Assembly: GCF_042666235.1 (NCBI RefSeq)
Contig: NZ_JBHTFQ010000007.1
Coordinates: 62,001-126,000, forward strand
DNA length: 64,000 nucleotides
DNA from: Halodurantibacterium daqingensis
GTDB lineage: Bacteria; Pseudomonadota; Alphaproteobacteria; Rhodobacterales; Rhodobacteraceae
Direction of reading: 5' to 3'
Shown here: positions 49,072 through 57,177 of the stretch, piece by piece
Position numbering within the stretch: the stretch's first letter is position 1
Layout of the letters: the number at the start of each line of letters is the position of its first letter
Notes under the pieces: model-generated
Databases searched by the model: none
Seen by the model: the letters and a program-made list of their open reading frames with translations, nothing else
Told to the model about the DNA's origin: nothing
Program-made: the position numbers and the translations under genes

Positions 49072-50438
49072 GGCAGGAGGCCGCGCCGGTCCGGGTCGAT
49101 CCTGAGTCGGCGTTCAAGCGGCGGGACGGAGCGCTGATGGCAGTTCCGCCGCTCGCAGATCCGGCAGGAAATGCCGATCGGCTCAAAGCGGCGGCTGTTC
49201 ATGTCATCAGCATAGACCAATGCCCCGGCATGCTGCACCTCGCACCCCAGGCCGATGGCATAGCGCCGCACCGGCGCGTGAAACGATCCCGCAGGTTTGG
49301 ACACCTCGCGCGCAAGGCAGAAGTAGCGCACGCCGTCAGGCGTTTCGGCATATTGCCGCAGGAAGTGGCCCGGCGTCTCGAAGGCGCGGTGCACGTTCCA
49401 CAGCGGACAGGCGCCGCCGAACCGCGCAAACTGCAGCCGCGTCGAGGAATGGCGCTTGGTGATCGTCCCGGCTTGATCCACGCGGACAAAGTAGAAAGGG
49501 ATGCCCTTCATGCCCGGACGTTGCAGCGTTGAAAGCCTGTGGGCAACCTGTTCGATCGATGCGCCGAAGCGATGCGCCAGAAGTTCCAGATCATGCCGCG
49601 CTTCCTGTGCAGCCGTCAGAAAGGCACGATAGGGCAGGAGCGCCGCGCCGGCGAAATAGTTGGCAAGGCCCAGCTTGGCGATCTGGCGCGCGGTGTCCGA
49701 CTGAAACCGGGCAAGATCGAGCGTCGCCTCGATCAGATCGTTCTGGGTCAGAAGCGCCACCTGATGAAGCAACTGGAACTTCCGGGTCGCAGCACTGGCT
49801 TTTGTTGACAATGTGATGGTTTTCCGGGCGCCATCGTAGTGTCTCAGCGGCACATCATCGCAAAAGGACAAGGTAATGCCGCGCGTATTGAGCAGTGAAA
49901 CAGCGGCATCCTGCACATCCGGCGCAGAGTCGGCGAAGCGTTCAGCGGCACGGTCCACCGCGTCGATGTAGTTGTCGCAGTAATGAAAGAAGTCGCGCAC
50001 TTCCTCCCACGGCGATGACAACAACGGAGAATCTTCCCGCCCCAGCGCCTCATCGAGCGAGGACAGGCGTTCGTGGGTCTGCCGATAGGCGCGGTGCAGG
50101 GCGAGGAATGCCCGCGCCAATGTGGGGGCGTTTGAGGCGGCAAGCCGCAGATCTGCAAGGGGCGGAGCGAGGTCGGCAAAGACCGGATCCGCCAGCGCCT
50201 CCCGCATGTCGCTGACGGTGCGTTCGGCATCCCCGGTCGAGAATGCGGTCACGTCGAAGCCGAATTCCTGTGCAAGCGCCAGAACCACGCCGGTGCTGAC
50301 CGGACGGTGATTGTTTTCCATCTGGTTCAGATAGGGAAGCGATACGCCCAATTTGGCCGCGAAGGCCTTCTGGGTCAGCCCCAGCCGCGCGCGGGTTTCG
50401 CGCAGGGTAACGCCGGCATACAATTTCTGAAGCGCCAC
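49053..50438 (-). CDS. ScfR/RamB-type short-chain acyl-CoA regulator (XRE)
   Basis: 461 residues from GTG 50438. The N-terminal XRE domain at about 8-66 reads TLRETRARLGLTQKAFAAKL, GVSLPYLNQMENNHRPVSTG. A long DUF955/DUF2083-type middle follows in which the metalloprotease HExxH is not conserved (QLLHQVALLTQ), and a C-terminal cysteine motif CRICERRNC that likely binds metal. Family members such as RamB and PccR control acetate or propionyl-CoA pathways and bind TTTGCAAA. A TTTGCAAA box lies 33 nt upstream of this gene, so autoregulation is likely. Confidence 0.88.
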   Translation of the reverse strand: MALQKLYAGVTLRETRARLGLTQKAFAAKLGVSLPYLNQMENNHRPVSTGVVLALAQEFGFDVTAFSTGDAERTVSDMREALADPVFADLAPPLADLRLAASNAPTLARAFLALHRAYRQTHERLSSLDEALGREDSPLLSSPWEEVRDFFHYCDNYIDAVDRAAERFADSAPDVQDAAVSLLNTRGITLSFCDDVPLRHYDGARKTITLSTKASAATRKFQLLHQVALLTQNDLIEATLDLARFQSDTARQIAKLGLANYFAGAALLPYRAFLTAAQEARHDLELLAHRFGASIEQVAHRLSTLQRPGMKGIPFYFVRVDQAGTITKRHSSTRLQFARFGGACPLWNVHRAFETPGHFLRQYAETPDGVRYFCLAREVSKPAGSFHAPVRRYAIGLGCEVQHAGALVYADDMNSRRFEPIGISCRICERRNCHQRSVPPLERRLRIDPDRRGLLPYEIDG

Positions 50439-50448
50439 GTCCGACCCC

Positions 50449-50478
50449 TTTGCAGCTTTTGCTGCTCAGGTTTGCAAA
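50449..50478 (-). promoter_or_regulatory. TTTGCAAA operator upstream of the ScfR gene
   Basis: TTTGCAAA at 50471-50478, with the imperfect TTTGCAGC at 50449-50456. The palindromic octamer is the core of RamB/PccR-family sites. Confidence 0.6.
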
Positions 50479-50492
50479 GCGACGCCGCGCGG

Positions 50493-51707
50493 TCAAGCAC
50501 CGACCTGCCGGGCGCGCCGGATCACATAGAGGATCGAGAGAACCGAGGCACAGGCAGAGCCGAACATCAGCAGCAACAGCGGCATGGGTCCCGATCCTTG
50601 CCCAAGCAGCGCGCCAGCCAGGGCCGACAGGATTGCGCCGCCCGCAATCATGATGGCACCGCCCAGCCCGCTTGCAGTCCCCGCCAGGTGGGGCCGCACC
50701 GAGAGCATGCCGGCCGTCGCATTGGGCAGGACCATCCCGTTGCCAAGCCCGACCGAGATGAAAAGTCCGAAGAACAGTTCGGGCGTTGCAAATCCCATGA
50801 TGAAGAGGATGATCAGCAGGGCCAGCCCGAAGAACGTGATCAGCGTTCCCCAGAGCACCATGTTGTTGACGCCCACACGCACGGAATAGCGCCCCGACAG
50901 GAAGTTTCCGAAACCATAGCCCAGCGCCGGGGCGCCGAAGTAGAGGCCCAGCATGGCGGGCGTCATGCCGAACACTTCGGATCCCACATAGGGCGCGCCG
51001 CCAAGATAGGCAAAGAACGACCCCGATGCGAAAGCCGCCGCGAGGCAGTAGCCCCAGAACCGGGGCGAGACGAGCAGTTCCGGATACTGCCGGAACTGGG
51101 CCGCGAGGGTGATGGGCCGGATCGTGGCCGTTTCGCCCATGTCGGCCCAGGTCAGCGCCAGGATCGCTGCGCCGATCACGAACAGAAGCACGAAACTGGC
51201 CTGCCATCCCCAAAGCTCGTCAAGCACGCCACCGATCATCGGGCTCATCATCGGCACGATCGCCATGCCCATCGTGACATACCCAAGCACCGAGGCGGCC
51301 TCGTCCTGACTGACCATGTCACGCACCGCCGCACGCGACAGAACCATCGTCGAAACCACGATTGCCTGCGCCATGCGGAACAACAGAAACACCTCGATCG
51401 AGGTGGAAAGGAGCGTGCCCAATGTCGCCACCAGGAACAGCGCCATGGTCCAGAGCAGCACCGGGCGACGCCCGAACCGGTCGGAGATGGGCCCGATGAA
51501 GATCTGAAGCACCGCATTCATCGCCAGATAAAGCGACACCGAAAGCTGCATGAGCCGATATTCGGTGTTGAAGAACGCAGTCATGTTGGGAAGCGACGGC
51601 AGGAAGATGTTCATGGCGAGCGCCGAAAGCCCTGCCAGCAACACAAGCGTCATCACATGGGGAGGGGTTCTTCGGTCCAGAAACCGCACATCGGGGCGAA
51701 CTGTCAT
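50493..51707 (-). CDS. Bcr/CflA-type multidrug efflux MFS transporter
   Basis: 404 residues from ATG 51707. Twelve membrane helices. Motifs MNIFLPSLPNMTAFFNT, YLAMNAVLQIFIGPISDRFG RRPVLL, RMAQAIVVSTMVLSRAAVRD and MVSQDEAASVLGYVTMGMAI are those of the drug/H+ antiporter-1 Bcr/CflA group. Substrates unknown. It runs towards the ScfR gene with a 54-nt gap. Confidence 0.92.
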   Translation of the reverse strand: MTVRPDVRFLDRRTPPHVMTLVLLAGLSALAMNIFLPSLPNMTAFFNTEYRLMQLSVSLYLAMNAVLQIFIGPISDRFGRRPVLLWTMALFLVATLGTLLSTSIEVFLLFRMAQAIVVSTMVLSRAAVRDMVSQDEAASVLGYVTMGMAIVPMMSPMIGGVLDELWGWQASFVLLFVIGAAILALTWADMGETATIRPITLAAQFRQYPELLVSPRFWGYCLAAAFASGSFFAYLGGAPYVGSEVFGMTPAMLGLYFGAPALGYGFGNFLSGRYSVRVGVNNMVLWGTLITFFGLALLIILFIMGFATPELFFGLFISVGLGNGMVLPNATAGMLSVRPHLAGTASGLGGAIMIAGGAILSALAGALLGQGSGPMPLLLLMFGSACASVLSILYVIRRARQVGA

Positions 51708-51913
51708 GAATTTTTCCCTACGCCTGCCGCAGAAGCTTGTCCAACGGAAATTCGCCTCGTCCTGGCCAAGGTGAAAGTCGCGCGCAGATTGTGCGGTTTC
51801 TTCGGAAAGGTCCAGCCTCGCCGCATCGCCTGTCGGCCACGCAGCGTTCGGCAGTCGGACGCGCCTCTGCTGCCATGGCATCACCTAAGGTTACGGCGAC
51901 AAGCATCGGGCGA

Positions 51914-51948
51914 CGAAAAAGGCAGCCAACGATTGCTCGAAGGCTGCC
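51914..51948 (-). terminator. Terminator of the CsbD gene
   Basis: On the minus strand GGCAGCC, a 14-base loop, GGCTGCC and then TTTTTCG, 34 bases past the stop. Confidence 0.65.
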
Positions 51949-51981
51949 GGAACTCGTTACTGCACTGCGGGACGGGATGCC

Positions 51982-52176
51982 TCAGCGGCGGGTCCAGTCG
52001 TCCACCTGACGCTCGGCCTCTTCCCGTGCCATGCCGTATTTTTCCTGGATCTTGCCAACCAGCTGGTCACGTTTGCCGTCGATCTGATCGAGCTCGTCGT
52101 CGGTCAGTTCGCCCCACTGTTCCTTGGCCTTGCCACGGAACTGCTTCCATTTGCCTTCGATCTGATCCCAGTTCAT
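51982..52176 (-). CDS. CsbD-family stress protein
   Basis: 64 residues. MNWDQIEGKWKQFRGKAKEQ, WGELTDDELDQIDGKRDQLV and GKIQEKYGMAREEAERQVDD are diagnostic of CsbD/YjbJ, a small hydrophilic protein induced by general stress in many bacteria; its mechanism is unknown. An EcfG-type promoter lies 30 nt upstream, in keeping with membership of the general stress regulon. Confidence 0.95.
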   Translation of the reverse strand: MNWDQIEGKWKQFRGKAKEQWGELTDDELDQIDGKRDQLVGKIQEKYGMAREEAERQVDDWTRR

Positions 52177-52205
52177 CTTCCACCTCGTCGTTGTGTCGGA
52201 ACATC

Positions 52206-52230
52206 AACCTGCGCCACGCCGTATGGTTCC
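52206..52230 (-). promoter_or_regulatory. EcfG-type promoter of CsbD
   Basis: GGAAC (52230-52226), 16 bases, GGTT (52209-52206): one base off the GGAAC-N16/17-CGTT consensus. Confidence 0.65.
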
Positions 52231-52500
52231 ACATCGGGACGGATCTGTGCTTCCGGACCGGCTCATCGAGGGTGCCGATCGACGCACCACGACGCAGATC
52301 GCACCCGTTAACGAAGATTACATACGTAAGGATATAGAAAGAACTTTAGGCTTGATTTAGCGGCTTAGGTATGGCGATAAGTCCTTAAGGCGGGATTTTG
52401 CACCCAGCGTGCGCCGCCGCGAGAGCATTTTGAGCTATGCGCCTTTTCGGTGCTTATTTTGCGGCATTGGCCGCCATGTTGTTAGGTGAAGGGGACTTCG

Positions 52501-53499
52501 ATGACCTATTCCGTTTCCGGTGTCGATTCTGTTGTCTATTTCGGATCGCTTCTTCGTGTGGATGGGGCCGACCAGTCCATCAGGATGGGCAACTTCGGGT
52601 TTCCGGCGTATGATCGTACGCTGACCGAGCAGGGCGGCAACGGCATCATCAATGTGGGCGAGTCCTTCGCTCTGGGATCCCAGACACTGACGCTCGTGGC
52701 CTCGGGAACGCTGCAGACCGTCAACAAGACGACGTTCAACGTGATCCTCGCGACCGACTCGGCGGGCCGGCAGGTGATCGTGTTCCCGAGCGGCGACTTC
52801 ACCCGGCTTGACGGGCTGTTGTCTTCGATCCGGGCAACGATCAAGCTGGAGCCAGTGGGCTTCAACCTCGGCACCAATTCGCCGCTGTGCTTTGTGCGGG
52901 GCACCCGCCTGCTGACACCCGAGGGCTATCGTCCGGTCGAACAGCTTGCCGCAGGGGACGTGCTGGTCGACCGCGACGGCCGCGAGGTGACAATCCTCTG
53001 GGTCGGGCGTGACACCTATGCGTTGAACGCGGCCTCGCGCGAGGGGCTTTTCCCTGTCGAGATCGCGGCGAACGCCTTCGGTCCGGGCCTGCCCGCCCGC
53101 GCCGTGCGCGTCTCGCAGCAGCACCGCATCATGGTCAAGGGCCCGGAGCTTGCGCTGCATTTCTCTCTGGAAGAAGCGCTCGCACCGGCCAAGGCACTGG
53201 TGAACGGCACCACGGTCCGTCTGGTTCGTGATGTCGAGGTGGTGGATTATTACCACGTGCTTTGTGAAGAGCATGCCGTTCTGATGGCCGAAGGGCTTGA
53301 AACGGAAAGCATGCTCTTGGGCAATCAGGCCCGTGCGACGCTGTCGCCCGAGGATATCGATGAAATCGACGCGCTGTTCCCGGATGCGGCCGAAGCGTTC
53401 AGCATGCTCGATCACGCGCCGGCGGTGCCGCTGCTCAAGACCAAGGAGGCGCAGCTTCTTGCGGCGCTGATGAATCACAAGGCCAGCATTTCGGCCTGA
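52501..53499 (+). CDS. Hint (Hedgehog/intein-type) domain protein
   Basis: 332 residues from ATG 52501, with GAAGGGG upstream. An N-terminal module of about 125 residues has no recognised family. A Hint_2 domain follows, starting CFVRGTRLLTPEGYRPVEQL, AAGDVLVDRDGREVTILWVG and continuing VRVSQQHRIMVKGPELALHF to the block VEVVDYYHVLCEEHAVLMAE. The nucleophilic Cys and the B-block histidine (QQHR) are present, so self-cleavage is possible, yet no intein C-terminal HN motif is seen. Such proteins are abundant in Rhodobacteraceae and probably modify or release surface or secreted modules; function unknown. Confidence 0.85.
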   Translation: MTYSVSGVDSVVYFGSLLRVDGADQSIRMGNFGFPAYDRTLTEQGGNGIINVGESFALGSQTLTLVASGTLQTVNKTTFNVILATDSAGRQVIVFPSGDFTRLDGLLSSIRATIKLEPVGFNLGTNSPLCFVRGTRLLTPEGYRPVEQLAAGDVLVDRDGREVTILWVGRDTYALNAASREGLFPVEIAANAFGPGLPARAVRVSQQHRIMVKGPELALHFSLEEALAPAKALVNGTTVRLVRDVEVVDYYHVLCEEHAVLMAEGLETESMLLGNQARATLSPEDIDEIDALFPDAAEAFSMLDHAPAVPLLKTKEAQLLAALMNHKASISA

Positions 53500-53536
53500 A
53501 ACGGGCGCCTTGCAACAACGGCAGGTGCGACAACCG

Positions 53537-53563
53537 ACAGGCAGGGGCCGGTACCCTGCCTGT
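53537..53563 (+). terminator. Terminator of the Hint-domain gene
   Basis: ACAGGCAGGG-GCCGGTA-CCCTGCCTGT followed by TTGGCTTTG, 38 bases after the stop. Confidence 0.65.
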
Positions 53564-53676
53564 TTGGCTTTGTGGTCCTGCTTGACAGTACCGCAGCTTG
53601 GCGTGTCATCTGAGAGAGGCGCATGTCGCGCCGCCACCGGCCCGGCGCCATTTCTGAACTCGGGGAAGAGGCACGG

Positions 53677-53701
53677 GGAACCTGCGCCATTCCGGCGCGT
53701 T
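53677..53701 (+). promoter_or_regulatory. EcfG-type promoter of the DUF883 gene
   Basis: GGAAC (53677-53681)-N16-CGTT (53698-53701), a perfect consensus 30 nt before ATG 53732. It also rules out the upstream in-frame ATG at 53708 as a good start. Confidence 0.8.
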
Positions 53702-53731
53702 GTCGCGATGATTGCCACACAGGAGTTTGAC

Positions 53732-54043
53732 ATGGCCCGGATGACCGAACCCACCACTGAAGATCTGGCGCGCCAGATGGATGCGCTGAAGGGCGATCTT
53801 GCAAAAATCACCGAGACGCTGTCCGAGCTTGGCAAGGCTCAGGGGCGTGCGCTGGCCGACGATGTGCGTGCCCGCGCGGAACGCGCCCGCGCCGAGGGCG
53901 AGCGGCAGGCAGAATATCTGCAGCATCGCGCCGAAGAAATGGTGGACGAAGCCGCAGACATGATCCGTCGTCAGCCCGCCATGGCGCTTGGCCTCGCGGC
54001 TGGGGTCGGTTTTCTCGTGGGCCTGATGACGTCGCGGAAATAG
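53732..54043 (+). CDS. DUF883 (YqjD/ElaB-type) ribosome-associated membrane protein
   Basis: 103 residues from ATG 53732 with AGGAG upstream. A long helical coiled part (MDALKGDLAKITETLSELGK, ARAERARAEGERQAEYLQHR) leads to a C-terminal membrane anchor, MALGLAAGVGFLVGLM. YqjD-type proteins tether inactive ribosomes to the membrane in stationary phase in E. coli. An EcfG promoter drives it here. It lies three bases before the holin-like gene. Confidence 0.9.
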   Translation: MARMTEPTTEDLARQMDALKGDLAKITETLSELGKAQGRALADDVRARAERARAEGERQAEYLQHRAEEMVDEAADMIRRQPAMALGLAAGVGFLVGLMTSRK

Positions 54044-54046
54044 GTG

Positions 54047-54451
54047 ATGATGATCCCGTCACCCCAGCTCGTGAAGGATGCAGCGGCGCGGGCTGCCAGG
54101 CAGGCAGCCCTGTCAGCGGCGGGCATGGTCGCGGCGCTCGTGGGCGCCGGTTTCCTGACCTCGGCGCTCTGGATCTTCATTGCGCGCTGGGAAGATTCGC
54201 TCATGGCGTCGCTTGCCGTGGGCGTTCTGTTCATCATCGTGGCCGCCATCCTGCTTGCGATGGGCAAGAAGGCGGGCAAGCCGCGGCGCGGGCCCGAGTT
54301 CCACAGCGCAAGACACGATCCGCTTTATGAGGCCCGCATGGCCTCGTCCGGTGCTTCTGCACCGCCGCGCGGCGAATACCCACCCTTGCTGGAGGCGTTC
54401 TTGTTCGGGCTCAACACTGCGGCGAAGGTGCGCGGGCGCAGATCCCGCTGA
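54047..54451 (+). CDS. Phage-holin-like (YqjE/DUF1469) membrane protein
   Basis: 134 residues from ATG 54047; GTG 54044 is directly upstream. Two hydrophobic helices (AGMVAALVGAGFLTSALWIF and LAVGVLFIIVAAILLAM) in the N-terminal half and a polar tail. It commonly partners YqjD-like proteins, as here, so both probably share the EcfG promoter. Role unknown. Confidence 0.82.
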   Translation: MMIPSPQLVKDAAARAARQAALSAAGMVAALVGAGFLTSALWIFIARWEDSLMASLAVGVLFIIVAAILLAMGKKAGKPRRGPEFHSARHDPLYEARMASSGASAPPRGEYPPLLEAFLFGLNTAAKVRGRRSR

Positions 54452-54803
54452 CAGCGTCGTGCAGCATGGCGGCGTTGAACGGCCGGGCAATGACCGGACA
54501 GCCCTGTTTTTCTGCCGCGGCACGCACGCCCGGCCCTTCAAGCATCAGGATCTGGCCGCCCCGTGCGGCCACTTCCGCGGTCAGGCCTGAGGTTTCAAGC
54601 TGGTCGGCCCCGACCGACAGGATTGCGCCGGTGACGGCCGGGATCACGTCCAGGGCGCGTGCCGCCGCGCAGGCCGTGCGGAAGGCGTGGACTTCGCACG
54701 AGGGGCAGATCTCCCGAATGGCTTCCGCAAGATCATCGAGAACGAGTTGATCAGCCTCCACCAGTACAAACACGCCCGAGAGCGTGGGGTCGGCTGAATT
54801 CAT
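54411..54803 (-). CDS. Receiver-like protein without phospho-acceptor
   Basis: 130 residues from ATG 54803. The beta-alpha pattern of a response-regulator receiver is clear (VFVLVEADQLVLDDLAEAIR, EICPSCEVHAF, IPAVTGAILSVGAD, GQILMLEG, CPVIARPFNAAMLHDAVSGI). The phospho-accepting Asp is replaced by Ser in AILSVGADQ, the conserved Thr/Ser after beta-4 is Leu, and the Lys before Pro is Arg. It therefore cannot be phosphorylated in the usual way; it may be a binding partner or decoy. Its end overlaps the holin-like gene by 41 nt on the other strand. Confidence 0.72.
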   Translation of the reverse strand: MNSADPTLSGVFVLVEADQLVLDDLAEAIREICPSCEVHAFRTACAAARALDVIPAVTGAILSVGADQLETSGLTAEVAARGGQILMLEGPGVRAAAEKQGCPVIARPFNAAMLHDAVSGICARAPSPQC

Positions 54804-54936
54804 GATGCCATCCAATCATTACAGAACCTGGGCGTGTGACAGACTGCCCAAAGCCCTTTTAGCGCGTTCCCACAACACCGCATTAAGCTATGACATAGGC
54901 GGCGAGGATTCGCCGTTCGGCTTGTGAGGGTTCATC

Positions 54937-55662
54937 TTGATAGACTGCCTGCATTGTCCGCTGCGTCCGCAGGGCATCTTTGCGCCTATGAGTGATGCCG
55001 AACTCGGCTTCATGCGCCGCTTCAAGGCCGGAGAGACAAGCTTTGCGCCGGGAACCATCTTTCTGAACGAGGGCGAGGGGAGCGAGTTCCTCTACACCGT
55101 GCTCTCCGGCCAGGGGCTGCGCTACAAGCTTCTGCCTGATGGAGGGCGGCAGGTGCTGAATTTTGTGTTTCCGGGGGATTTTCTTGGCCTTCAGGCTACC
55201 GTGATGGGCGAGATGAAGCACAGCGTCATCGCATCCTCCCAGATGCGCCTCTGTGTGTTCCGCCGCAGCGAGTTCCTGCGCCTGTTCCATGAGATCCCCC
55301 AACGCGGCTATGACGTGACCTGGGTCGCCGCGATGGAGGAACATTTCCTGGGAGAGGCACTTGCGACCGTGGGGCAGGCCGGGGCCACCCGCCGTGTCGC
55401 CTGGGCCTTGGCCAAGCTGTTCCGGCGCGCCGAGGCAGTGGGGATGGTTTCGGGCGACAGTTGCCCGCTTCCCTATCGCCAGCGTGATCTGGCGGATGCG
55501 GTGGGATTGTCGCTGGTTCATACCAACAAGACGCTGGCGCGGCTCAGGTCGTTGGGCGTCGCCCGCTGGGACGGCGGCCGGCTGACGATTCACGATTTCG
55601 ACCGGATGACAGCGCTGGCCGATCTCGATACGGCTGCGGCGGCCCCCCGGCCGCTCATCTGA
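54937..55662 (+). CDS. Crp/Fnr-family regulator with N-terminal CxxC
   Basis: 241 residues from TTG 54937, behind GAGGG. The cyclic-nucleotide-binding fold occupies 20-140 (PGTIFLNEGEGSEFLYTVLS, LNFVFPGDFLGLQATVMGEM) and a C-terminal Crp-type helix-turn-helix 175-225 (RQRDLADAVGLSLVHTNKTL, ARLRSLGVARWDGGRLTIHD). CLHCPLRPQGIF at the N-terminus has two cysteines but not the four-cysteine set of FNR, so it is not a classical oxygen sensor. Targets unknown. Confidence 0.88.
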   Translation: MIDCLHCPLRPQGIFAPMSDAELGFMRRFKAGETSFAPGTIFLNEGEGSEFLYTVLSGQGLRYKLLPDGGRQVLNFVFPGDFLGLQATVMGEMKHSVIASSQMRLCVFRRSEFLRLFHEIPQRGYDVTWVAAMEEHFLGEALATVGQAGATRRVAWALAKLFRRAEAVGMVSGDSCPLPYRQRDLADAVGLSLVHTNKTLARLRSLGVARWDGGRLTIHDFDRMTALADLDTAAAAPRPLI

Positions 55663-55673
55663 AAGACGGTATC

Positions 55674-55698
55674 GGAACCAAGTGCTCTGCCGTGGGTT
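55674..55698 (+). promoter_or_regulatory. EcfG-type promoter of DUF1328 gene 1
   Basis: GGAAC (55674-55678)-N16-GGTT (55695-55698), 50 nt before the start. Confidence 0.6.
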
Positions 55699-55747
55699 GA
55701 CGGGCAAAAGGTGCCGCAGGCGCCTATTCCTATCGAAAGGACGTCAG

Positions 55748-55912
55748 ATGCTTCAGTGGGCAGCAATATTCCTGGTGATTGCGCTTATCGCCGCCGTATT
55801 CGGATTCGGCGGCGTGGCAGCTGCATCAGCGAACATCGCACAGATCCTGTTCTTCGTCTTTCTCGTGCTGTTTGTCGTGGCCCTGGTCGCGCGGGCGGTG
55901 CGGGGACGATAG
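55748..55912 (+). CDS. DUF1328 small membrane protein (copy 1)
   Basis: 54 residues, two hydrophobic helices: MLQWAAIFLVIALIAAVFGF, GGVAAASANIAQILFFVFLV. DUF1328 (YtjA-like) is a tiny membrane protein of unknown role, often stress-induced. A second copy lies on the other strand at 61875. Both have a GGAAC-N16-GGTT promoter. Confidence 0.9.
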   Translation: MLQWAAIFLVIALIAAVFGFGGVAAASANIAQILFFVFLVLFVVALVARAVRGR

Positions 55913-55936
55913 CGCATAAACAGCCCCTCAAAAAGG

Positions 55937-55968
55937 CAGGCGGCCCGGAGGACACTCCGGGCCGCCTG
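55937..55968. terminator. Bidirectional terminator between DUF1328 and AI-2E genes
   Basis: CAGGCGGCCCGGAG-GACA-CTCCGGGCCGCCTG, a 14-bp perfect stem with CCTTTTT after it on the minus strand. Confidence 0.85.
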
Positions 55969-55995
55969 CAATTTCGGCCGATGCAGAGCACCGGA

Positions 55996-57063
55996 TCATG
56001 CAAGGTCAGCGGGCGCAGGTGCGGTGGGCGCGGGTTCTGCTTCCGCAAGGGCGACCATCCAGACCAGAAGCGGAATCGCGACGAAACCGCCCAACGGCCC
56101 CCAGAGCCAGAGCCAGAACACCAGCGACAGAAAGACGGCAAGCGGGTTCACGGCAAGGTGCTGCCCCACCAGAGTCGGGGTGACGAACTGTCCCTCGATG
56201 ATATTGAGGGCGACATAGACCGTGATCGGCAGGAACCGCTCGGCCCCTTCGAACATGACAATGCCCGACAGAAGCAGGGTTGCCGCCAGGATCAACGGTC
56301 CGAGATAGGGAATGAAGTTCAGCAGCAACGCCACGACCCCCCACATCAGCGCCATCGGTATGCCGAACAGCATGAAGAACAGCGTGACGGTGATTCCGAA
56401 CACCGTGTTGATGACGGTGATCGTCAGAAAATAGCGCGACACCCGTTTCTCGGCACGCATCAGTCGCAAGTGGAGCGGACCGGTATAGCCGACGGGCAGA
56501 GGTGCAGGCGCCGGATCGGCCGCGGCCGACATCCGGCCAGCCCATTCGTAGATGTCGGTGCGCGACAGAAGAAAGAAGAACAGCGCCCCCACGAAAATCA
56601 TCATCTGCGAGGCAACCGCCGGGGCCAGCAACAGCGCATCTGTCAGCCGCGGCAGGGAAAAGCTTTCTTCACTGCTTTCGCCATTGTCTTCCCCGTTGAA
56701 GGCACGCGCCAGTTCTTCCGACACGCTGTCAAGCTCGGCCATGCCGCGCTGCAGGCTGGTCACGATGTCGCTCAGTTCGAACCACAGCCGGGGGGCCTGC
56801 TGAAGGGCCATGCTGATCATCGGTTCAAGCAGGATGAGAAGCCCGCCGAGAACCGAAAGGATGATCATCAATCCGATCAACGCGCCGAGCGCCCGCGGCA
56901 CCCCCAGGCGATTGATCCCGGAGGCGATCGGCGACAGGACGATGCCCACCACGATCGCAAGTGTGAGCGGCGCAAACACGCTGCGGCCGAAGTTCAGGGC
57001 GACGAAGAAGGCGATGATCGCCAGCACGATCGTGGCATAGCGGGAAGCCTGTGGCAGCGTCAT
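55996..57063 (-). CDS. AI-2E (PerM/TqsA)-family transporter
   Basis: 355 residues, eight hydrophobic helices. The start YATIVLAIIAFFVALNFGRS and ILSPIASGINRLGVPRALGA, then LLLNFIPYLGPLILAATLLL and TPTLVGQHLAVNPLAVFLSL, are family hallmarks. AI-2E proteins export autoinducer-2 or act as Na+/H+ antiporters; substrate unknown here. It is 114 nt downstream of the PRC-barrel gene on the same strand and may share its stress promoter. Confidence 0.92.
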   Translation of the reverse strand: MTLPQASRYATIVLAIIAFFVALNFGRSVFAPLTLAIVVGIVLSPIASGINRLGVPRALGALIGLMIILSVLGGLLILLEPMISMALQQAPRLWFELSDIVTSLQRGMAELDSVSEELARAFNGEDNGESSEESFSLPRLTDALLLAPAVASQMMIFVGALFFFLLSRTDIYEWAGRMSAAADPAPAPLPVGYTGPLHLRLMRAEKRVSRYFLTITVINTVFGITVTLFFMLFGIPMALMWGVVALLLNFIPYLGPLILAATLLLSGIVMFEGAERFLPITVYVALNIIEGQFVTPTLVGQHLAVNPLAVFLSLVFWLWLWGPLGGFVAIPLLVWMVALAEAEPAPTAPAPADLA

Positions 57064-57177
57064 CGGGGAATCCGCACAAGGAATGCGCCGGGGCCGGGCG
57101 CAGGCCGGGACCCGGCGCCATGGCCGGATCCGTCAAGATAATGATCGCGCGCCGGTTCCGGCTGCCCGCAGGGCCGG

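Noticed and set aside
57151..57177. GGAAC upstream of the AI-2E gene as an EcfG promoter
   Set aside because: No CGTT or GGTT at 16 or 17 bases; only TCTT or CTTG.
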